From: CAIVAT01 sp037128705
GTDB taxonomy: Bacteria > Bacteroidota > Bacteroidia > Bacteroidales > FEN-979
Direction of reading: 5' to 3'
DNA: 64,000 nt
NCBI GenBank assembly: GCA_037128705.1
Contig: JBAXVX010000007.1
Span: 1 to 64,000, forward strand
Below are positions 1 to 6,900 of this stretch, one piece after another (positions within the stretch are counted from its first letter, which is position 1; the number at the start of each line of letters is the position of its first letter). A model generated the notes under the pieces. That model ran no database searches, was not told where the DNA came from, and saw only the letters and a list, made by a program, of their open reading frames with translations. The translations under genes were made by a program, and so were the position numbers.

Positions 1-303
1 TATATTTTTCAAGGCTATTTTGGTTGCCAATCAAAGAAAAAATTTGCCACTAACGACTGCGTAACCGCAACTGTTGAGGTTATTTTGTACTTGGTTTTAG
101 GTTAAGGTTGAGGTTAGCATACAAATAATATGCGGATAGGCGCAAGTGTGATGTTGAGGTTATACACATTGATATATTGTTCGGAATGGATTGAAATGTT
201 TCTTCAATCAGGTGCTGTATGAATAAAATCTATTGAACCTGGCTGAAAGAATGCACTTCGAAGTTACAATAAAAAATAATTCGCCGGCACTTAAGCATAT
301 TTT
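1..303. other. Gene-free left edge with short direct and inverted repeats
   Basis: No open reading frame worth keeping lies here. The stretch holds three exact copies of GTTGAGGTTA at 73-82, 107-116 and 153-162. The first is preceded by its near-complement TAACCGCAAC at 62-71, making an imperfect palindrome with one unpaired base in the middle. At 101-118 the bases run in a loose hexamer pattern (GTTAAG, GTTGAG, GTTAGC). The region lies just downstream of a minus-strand tyrosine recombinase gene, so it could hold recombination sites, but nothing else identifies it. Confidence 0.5.
62..82. repeat. Imperfect palindrome, 10-bp arms, 9/10 matches
   Basis: TAACCGCAAC is followed after a single T by GTTGAGGTTA. 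The right arm recurs as a direct repeat at 107-116 and 153-162. It lies about 220 bp beyond the stop codon of the recombinase gene. Function unknown. The one-base centre is shorter than the 6-8 bp spacer of classical Xer core sites. Confidence 0.6.
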
Positions 304-1401
304 TTACAGATTAAGATTATCAAACGGACTGATGATATTCCTGAATCCCTTCTCTGTGACATGGGTGTAAATCTCAGTGGTCCGGGAACTTTGATGTCCC
401 AGCAACTCCTGTATGTACCGCAGATCGGTCCCACGCTCCAGAAGATGGGTGGCGAAACTGTGCCGTAGGGTGTGTACCGTTGCCGGCTTCCTGATACCCG
501 CCATCTCCCTGGCCCGTCTGAAAACCGTCTGGATGCTCCCAGCCGAATACTGCCCGCCATACTGACCTTCAAACAACCACACTTTTGGCCTGTAAGCTTT
601 GTAGTATTGCCTTAACAATTTTAAAATATTCGGTGATAATACCGATACCCGGTCTTTCTTGCCTTTGCCCTGCCGGATCCGAATCTGTGCCATGGAGGTG
701 TCAATGTCCTCCAACCGGAGGTTGATGAGCTCGCCAATCCTGAGTCCGGCTGAATATATAACAGATAAAGCGGTCCTTTGTTTTAGATTATGAACCTGCT
801 TAAGGATCCGCAGAACCTCCTCTTCGCTTAATACAGATGGCCAGCGTACCTCCCGGCGCGGACGCTGCAGATAATAGGATTGCCTGGGCTGGCCAAGAAC
901 CTTTTCATAATAAAACTTGATGGCATTGATCGCCTGGTTCTGATAGGACTGCGATACCATTTTTTCTTCGGAAAGATAAATGAGGTAATCCCTGATTTCC
1001 TCTCCTGTGATCTGGTTCAACACATGATCTGAATAGTATCTCATAAACATCCGGAACATGATGGTATAGGTCTTAATGGTCTTCCTGCTGTATTGTTTCA
1101 GCTGCATCACCTTTAAGTACTCTTCAGGAACATCGGCCCTTCCTGACCGGGATGGTTCCTGATGAATTTCCTCTGTCGAAGATTTTTCCCGCAAAACAAT
1201 GGCGGCAAGATCATGAAACCGTATCACCAGGTTCTCAGCCATGCCAGCCACAGCGGCCAGGTGCCAGCACTTTTGTTTCGGGTCCCATCGGGCTCCCGGT
1301 ATGCGCTTTACATGCCCTATCAGCGCAGGATCATACCTGAAGAACAACCCGATCCGGGCCTTCCCGTCAACTGTGATTGGGGCAATTTCAATGGTTTTCA
1401 T
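304..1401 (-). CDS. Tyrosine-type site-specific recombinase/integrase
   Basis: 365-aa DNA strand-exchange enzyme of the tyrosine recombinase family. The catalytic set is visible in the C-terminal half: Arg in AGLRIGEL, His and Arg in HTLRHSFA, His in LLGHQSS and the nucleophile Tyr in TEIYTHV. A SAM-like core-binding domain (about residues 90-175) precedes it. The first 70 residues are an extra module with the motif GARWDPKQKCWHL, resembling the HARP-like N-terminal extension of some Bacteroidota integrases. The C-terminal end resembles IntI, but the IntI-specific insertion before the HxxR box is absent, so it is not called an integron integrase. It stands alone, with no transposase or phage gene beside it. 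The ATG at 1401 has a GGAGGG about 17 nt upstream. Confidence 0.93.
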   Translation of the reverse strand: MKTIEIAPITVDGKARIGLFFRYDPALIGHVKRIPGARWDPKQKCWHLAAVAGMAENLVIRFHDLAAIVLREKSSTEEIHQEPSRSGRADVPEEYLKVMQLKQYSRKTIKTYTIMFRMFMRYYSDHVLNQITGEEIRDYLIYLSEEKMVSQSYQNQAINAIKFYYEKVLGQPRQSYYLQRPRREVRWPSVLSEEEVLRILKQVHNLKQRTALSVIYSAGLRIGELINLRLEDIDTSMAQIRIRQGKGKKDRVSVLSPNILKLLRQYYKAYRPKVWLFEGQYGGQYSAGSIQTVFRRAREMAGIRKPATVHTLRHSFATHLLERGTDLRYIQELLGHQSSRTTEIYTHVTEKGFRNIISPFDNLNL

Positions 1402-1555
1402 GTTTCACCTGACCCTCCTTTAGGGTTAATCCGGTTCAACTGAAAAGGTATACCTTCTGTTGATAAATAATCGGATGATCGGTGGGTATCCCTGTGCAGG
1501 TAAACAGATCAAAAAAGAAATCTGCCCTCCATCAGGCGTAAAACAGGCGGGTTTA

Positions 1556-2212
1556 TCAGTGCTGTTCCATATATTCGGCCAGCTCACGGTGCCAGTCGTC
1601 GGGCTCAAAGGTTTTTGGGAGGGTTTCATCCGCAAAGAGGAGGTCGACCAGGTATTGCGGATGTTTGCCGCCGATATGGATCGATTTGATGCAGGATACG
1701 CAATAAACCACCACATCCTCCAACGGCATCTCCGAACTTCGTTTGATCATCTGCTCCTTCACCTTTTCGGTTGGGATCACCCCATAAAAACTATCCCCGC
1801 AACAGGTTCCTTTGGTACGGGTGTTCCTCGGTTCCACCAGGCTGATGTTCATCTTCTCAAGAAGGATCCTGATTGCGGCGTGCACCTTTTCATTGTTCCG
1901 GGTAGGACAGGCGTCAAGAATGGTCATCTGCCTTCCGTGGTGATCAGGGAACGGGAAAAAATCCTGCTCAGCCAGTATTTCCCAAAGGGAAATGGTCGAT
2001 GTTTTCGGATAATCCTTGCCAAAGCGCTTGTCGCATCCGGGACAGACATTGATAACCTCCGTCTCAGTCGCAACCAGGGGATCATGGTGGCAGCAATCCA
2101 TCATCTTCTCCACAGGACCCAGGTTTTTATCCAGGATGTCGTGCAGTTTGGCGGCAAGTTCCGGTTTATACAACATCAGGGCACACCCGGGTGCAAAGAC
2201 TCTTTTCGTCAT
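1556..2212 (-). CDS. Cysteine-rich (Fe-S)-binding protein with CCG domains
   Basis: 218-aa soluble protein related to the cysteine-rich domain of HdrB, GlpC and LutA-type redox proteins. Two sets of the CCG pattern are visible: an N-terminal set (APGCALM, DCCHHDP, CPGC) and a C-terminal set (DACPTR, GTCCGDSF, CVSC). In this family such cysteines bind an Fe-S cluster and pass electrons. The partner enzyme is not evident. The gene starts 3 nt after the stop of the TrpF-like gene upstream, so the two are almost certainly one transcript. No signal peptide or membrane segment is seen. The family is clear; the substrate is not. Confidence 0.8.
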   Translation of the reverse strand: MTKRVFAPGCALMLYKPELAAKLHDILDKNLGPVEKMMDCCHHDPLVATETEVINVCPGCDKRFGKDYPKTSTISLWEILAEQDFFPFPDHHGRQMTILDACPTRNNEKVHAAIRILLEKMNISLVEPRNTRTKGTCCGDSFYGVIPTEKVKEQMIKRSSEMPLEDVVVYCVSCIKSIHIGGKHPQYLVDLLFADETLPKTFEPDDWHRELAEYMEQH

Positions 2213-2215
2213 GGT

Positions 2216-2866
2216 TCAGCAGTTGGCAGCATTAAAAAACAGTTCCAGTTTATATTTATCAAGCAGTCCGCCGCTCCTTACTCCGCTGCATACATCGATG
2301 GCAAAAGGCTGAACCTCCTCAATGGCCCGCCTTACATTCTCATGATTCAGCCCGCCCGCAAGGAACACCGGGATCCGAACCTGTTCACAGATTTTCCGGC
2401 TTAATTTCCAGTCATGGACCCGGCCGGTTCCCCCGAGTTCTTTGACCCGTAGACCCGGGTTGCCGCTGTCGAGTAGGATGGCATCAACCCTGCCTTCAGC
2501 TTCAAGCGCTTCATCCACCGACCCTTCTCCGGTTACATGGATCACCTGGACCAGCTTTATCGCAGGCAACGCATCCCTGATTTGCTGATAGGAGCCATGG
2601 GTCAGCCTGTCAACCATCTGGATCGTACTCGTTCGGACAATTGCATGATGCAGGATGATTTTGTCGGCCGATGTTTCACTGGTCAGCAGGAATGTGGCAA
2701 TGGGAGGCGGTACGCTTTCAGCGATCCGGCGTATCAGTTCATCGGCAATCACACCGGGCCCGCTTGGCATCCTGCCGACCAGCCCGATGGCCGAGGCGCC
2801 AAACCCGATGGCCGTCATGGCCTCCTCCATGCTGCCGATGCAGCAGATCTTTATTCTTGGTCTCAT
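2216..2866 (-). CDS. Phosphoribosylanthranilate isomerase-like (TrpF family) protein
   Basis: 216-aa TIM-barrel protein of the TrpF family. It keeps the first-strand cysteine (KIC), the aspartate in DAILLDS, the phosphate-binding segments GGTGRVHDW and FLAGGLN, and the end motif AIDVCSGV. The usual KICG motif is KICC here, followed by IGSMEEA, and residues 33-38 read MPSGPG instead of the usual phosphate-strand motif. It sits outside any trp operon and is coupled to an Fe-S protein gene 3 nt downstream. It may therefore be a TrpF paralogue with another isomerase substrate. The family call is firm; tryptophan synthesis is only possible. Confidence 0.8.
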   Translation of the reverse strand: MRPRIKICCIGSMEEAMTAIGFGASAIGLVGRMPSGPGVIADELIRRIAESVPPPIATFLLTSETSADKIILHHAIVRTSTIQMVDRLTHGSYQQIRDALPAIKLVQVIHVTGEGSVDEALEAEGRVDAILLDSGNPGLRVKELGGTGRVHDWKLSRKICEQVRIPVFLAGGLNHENVRRAIEEVQPFAIDVCSGVRSGGLLDKYKLELFFNAANC

Positions 2867-3013
2867 GAATGTCTTACTCCCATTAATACATGGTTAAAGG
2901 TCTTTGGCTTTACTGAAATGACATTATTTGCCTCCAATAAAATTTCAGGTTTTTCTTGAATTTGTCTCTTTGGTTGATTTCCGGTTCCCGGTCCTTCAAA
3001 GGTCGGGGTTATT

Positions 3014-3889
3014 TCAATGTTCCTGAACTATCAGATAAAAACTTGGACTATTTGTACTGGTACGGGTCCATTTATCTTCATTTGCGTTTTTTTTATAAAA
3101 GCATCCCTGTTTTTCCTTCACGTTAAAAAGCACAATGTTTGCGGTTGGCTGGTTTGAACCGCTGAACTGTACCACCCGTTCATCATGCGCTCCAATTACC
3201 TTTATCCATTCCAGGGTCAGGGCTACATCCCCTTTGAAAACAAGGTTATAGGGGCTCAGACTAACATCCACCCATCCTGACTTTTTCGTAATGGATATAA
3301 AAACATTTTTATCCAGCAGCTCGTTGGCAGGCAGATCACTCACAATATCCCTGATGTGAAGCCGAAATAAACCGGTGTCAAAACTCTGCATCCAGACACG
3401 GATATGCAGACTTTTCAATCGGACATATTCATTTCCCAGGGCTATTTTCAAACCCTCCTCCGATCCCTTTCCGAACTCGGTTCCGCTCCATCCGCAAACC
3501 TGGCCTGGCCTGGTGAAATCCGCTGTCCCTGCCTTCTTCAGTTTACCTGAAAATGGTTTGACGGTTACCTCTGTCAAATTAATGGGTTCGCTGATCAGTT
3601 TAATGACATTTTCTTTTCCGGACAACTCTTCTGCCGGAAATGACTGTGCCCTGAAGCCAATCATCGAGATCCTGACCATTGCTTTTGATGATGTCCCGTT
3701 GAAGGCTAATCTGAATTCTCCTTTTTCGTTTGTAATGGTTCCCACAGGCGTATCAACAACCCCTATGCTGACGAATTCCAAAGGATGACCTGTTGATGCA
3801 TCAATTACTTTTCCAGTAAATACCTGGCCATGCAACCGGATTGCCAGCAACGAAAAAAGAATAAGATACTTCGCGAAATAGCCCATCAT
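3014..3889 (-). CDS. Secreted protein with CarboxypepD_reg-like domain
   Basis: Exported protein with an N-terminal beta-sandwich of the carboxypeptidase regulatory-like type (FTGKVIDASTGHPLEFVSIG, then GTITNEKGEF), common in Bacteroidota surface proteins. The rest (about 190 residues) matches no family I recognise. The frame opens at 3928, but I prefer the start at 3889, which gives a compact signal peptide (MMGYFAKYLILFSLLAIRLHGQ region). The gene is divergent from the UvrA2 gene, with about 100 bp between starts. A role at the cell surface is an inference from the signal peptide and domain. Confidence 0.7.
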   Translation of the reverse strand: MMGYFAKYLILFSLLAIRLHGQVFTGKVIDASTGHPLEFVSIGVVDTPVGTITNEKGEFRLAFNGTSSKAMVRISMIGFRAQSFPAEELSGKENVIKLISEPINLTEVTVKPFSGKLKKAGTADFTRPGQVCGWSGTEFGKGSEEGLKIALGNEYVRLKSLHIRVWMQSFDTGLFRLHIRDIVSDLPANELLDKNVFISITKKSGWVDVSLSPYNLVFKGDVALTLEWIKVIGAHDERVVQFSGSNQPTANIVLFNVKEKQGCFYKKNANEDKWTRTSTNSPSFYLIVQEH

Positions 3890-3966
3890 GATAAAAATCA
3901 ATGATAAAAATAGTAAAAAATCCGTCATGGTTTTGACGGATTCCTGACCCGGTGCGAAAAAGTCTC

Positions 3967-3974
3967 TACTTTTG
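3967..3974 (+). promoter_or_regulatory. Bacteroidota -7 promoter element for uvrA2
   Basis: TACTTTTG matches TANNTTTG exactly and ends 16 nt before the ATG at 3991. It lies downstream of the alternative ATG at 3952, which favours 3991 as the real start. No -33 TTTG is found at the usual distance. Confidence 0.5.
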
Positions 3975-3990
3975 CCGGGAGATTGGCCCC

Positions 3991-6900
3991 ATGAACCACC
4001 CCGATACCATAAAAATAATCAATGCTTCCGAACACAACCTCCGTTCGGTGAGCCTTGAATTTCCGAAGAACAGGCTCATCGTGGTCACAGGGGTCTCGGG
4101 TTCGGGAAAATCCTCCCTGATCTTTGATGTATTGTATCGGGAAGCCGAAAGCCGCTACCTGGGCTCGTTTTCCTCCTTTGCCCGGCAGTTCATGGGCAAA
4201 CTGAAGAAACCGCAGGTTGAAAAGATCGAAGGACTCTCGCCGGCCATCGCCCTCGATCAGAAATCGGGGATCTCTAACCCCCGCTCCACCGTCGGGACCA
4301 TCACAGGCATCTACGATGCACTCCGGCTCCTCTTTGCCCGAACCGGCCACCCCAGGGCAGGGGAGTCCCCGTTTCAGCTCAGCCGCAGTCTTTTCTCATT
4401 CAACTCCCCCGAAGGAGCCTGCCCCGCATGCAAAGGGCTGGGCGTGGAGGACTTTCTCGACCCGGAACTGCTCATCGCCGATGAAAACCTGACCCTGCGC
4501 GAAGGGGCACTCGTAATCACGGCGCCCAACGGGTACATCATATATTCGCAGGTGACCCTCGATGTGCTTGACCAGGTATGCCGGGCCGAAGGCTTTCACA
4601 TCGACATTCCCTGGAAGGATCTCACCCCCGAACAGAAACACATCGTACTTTTCGGGAGCGATAAGATCGAGATCCCCTTCGGAAAACATCCCCTCGAATC
4701 GCGCATGAAATGGAGCGGGATCACCGCCAAACCGCGTGAACTGGGCTATTACAAAGGCATCCTTCCGGTGATGGAGGCCATCCTGCAGCGCGATCGCAAC
4801 AGGAACATCCTGCGCTTTGTCCGCAGCGGAAAATGCAGGGCCTGCGATGGAAAAAGGCTCAATGAGAAGGCGCTCTCCGTCGAAATTGGCGGGATCCCGG
4901 GAAACGATCGGGCTGGTGAAAGGACTGAACGCACAGGATCAAAGCCGGAGGCCGGGATATATAACATAGCGGCGCTGGCTGACCTTCAGCTGGATGAACT
5001 TGACCAGGCGCTCGGTACGATCGCCTTCTCCGCCACCGAACAAAGCATCGCCGATCCCATCCTGGTCCGGGTGTCGAAGCAGGTTGGCCTGCTCAAAAGG
5101 CTGGGTCTGGGTTACCTCTCCTGCAACCGCGATTCGACAACACTGTCGGGCGGGGAATCGCAGCGTCTCCGGCTGGCCACCATGGCCGGGATGGGGCTGA
5201 GCGGGATGATCTGCATTTTCGATGAACCCTCCATCGGGCTTCATCCGCAGGAGATCGGCCGGCTCCTGGGTGTTTTAAAGGAGATCCGCGACCAGGGAAA
5301 TACGGTGATCGTGGTGGAACACGAGGAGGAGTTCGTCCGCCAGGCCGACTGGCTCATCGACATTGGTCCCGGACCGGGCATCCATGGCGGAGAGGTGCTT
5401 TTTAACGGCACCCTGGAGGAGGCCCGTGAACTGCCGGAGAGTGAGATCCGCAAAAGCCGGACCCTCTCATTCCTGTATGGCCTGGAAAAGATTGAATCGC
5501 CTGCACTGCATAATTCCGCACCGGGATTCCTGACCGTTCAGGGTGCTTCCGCCCGCAATCTCAGGGAGATCGATGTCCGATTCAGGCTTCACACACTGAA
5601 TGTGGTGACCGGCGTATCGGGCGCCGGCAAGTCAACCCTGACCAACCACATCCTGGGCGCCTTTCTGAAAAACAAACTGCAGCAGGGAGTAGAAAATGTC
5701 GGGAAATTCAGGGAGATCATAGGATGGGAAACCATCGGCAAGCTGATATCCATCGACCAGTCGCCGATCGGGCGCACCCCCCGGAGCAACCCGGCCACCT
5801 ACACCGGTCTTTCTGATTCCATCCGCGACCTCTTTGCCAGGCAACCTGAAGCGATCAGCCGGGGGTACGACAAAAGCCGATTTTCATTCAACACACAGGG
5901 CGGACGGTGTGAACTGTGCCAGGGGGCCGGCTACCAGCAGGTGGGCATGCATTTCATGGGAAATGTGGAGGTTTTATGCGAGGCCTGCGAAGGCCGGCGG
6001 TTTGACAACGAAACGCTGGAGATACGCATCCACGAGCAGGAAAAAAGCATCTTCGATGTCCTGGAGATGACCGTGTCGGAAGCACTGATTTTCTTTTCGG
6101 GCGAACCGAAGATCCTCCGTTACCTGGAAACAATGGAAGGACTTGGATTGGGATATCTTACCCTGGGGCAGCGCTCCTCAACGCTGAGCGGCGGGGAGGC
6201 ACAGCGCATCAAACTGGCTGCCGAACTGGCCAAACCTTCACCGGAACACACTCTTTACATCATGGATGAACCGACCACTGGCCTGCACAATGCGGATGCC
6301 GGGGTCCTGCTCAGGGCGATCGGCCGGCTCATCGACCAGGGACATACCGTGATTGTGATCGAACATCACCTTGGTTTTATCTCCGCGGCCGGCCACATCA
6401 TCGACCTTGGCCCCGGAAGCGGCCGGGAGGGAGGGCGGCTGCTTTTTTCAGGTTCACCGGAGGAGATGGTCCTTTGTGAGAAATCCGCTACAGCACAGGC
6501 CCTCAGGGAATTACGAATGACGAATGACGAATTACGAACCGGAGCTCGGCGGAGCCAATTGCGAACTACAAAAGTCGATGATCGGATATCGAACGGAATT
6601 ACCGGAAAATTTTCAAATGATGATACCCTTGTTTCCGAAGGAAAAAACTTCAAAATTCGTCATTCGTCATTCGTCAATCGTCATTCCATTTCTCTAAAGG
6701 GTGTTTCCACCCACAACCTGAAACACATATCCGTTGAGATCCCGCACAATAAGATCACGGTAATCACAGGGGTTTCGGGAAGCGGAAAATCGTCGCTGGC
6801 ATTTGACACGGTTTTTGCGGAGGGGCAGAATCGTTTCCTGGAGAGTTTCTCTCCCTATGTGCGATCGCGCATCGGGATGAAAGACCGGGCTGATTTTGAA

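Noticed and set aside
101..118. Telomere-like hexamers
   Set aside because: Only three imperfect units, not enough to mean anything.
304..1401. Integron integrase with attC array
   Set aside because: The IntI-specific insertion is absent and no array of attC-like sites follows; the left-edge repeats are too short and irregular.
1460..2404. 314-aa plus-strand frame
   Set aside because: It is antisense to the Fe-S protein and TrpF-like genes, which have clear family motifs; its own translation has none.
3952..3990. Upstream ATG for uvrA2
   Set aside because: UvrA homologues start near the second Met, and the -7 promoter box lies after this ATG.
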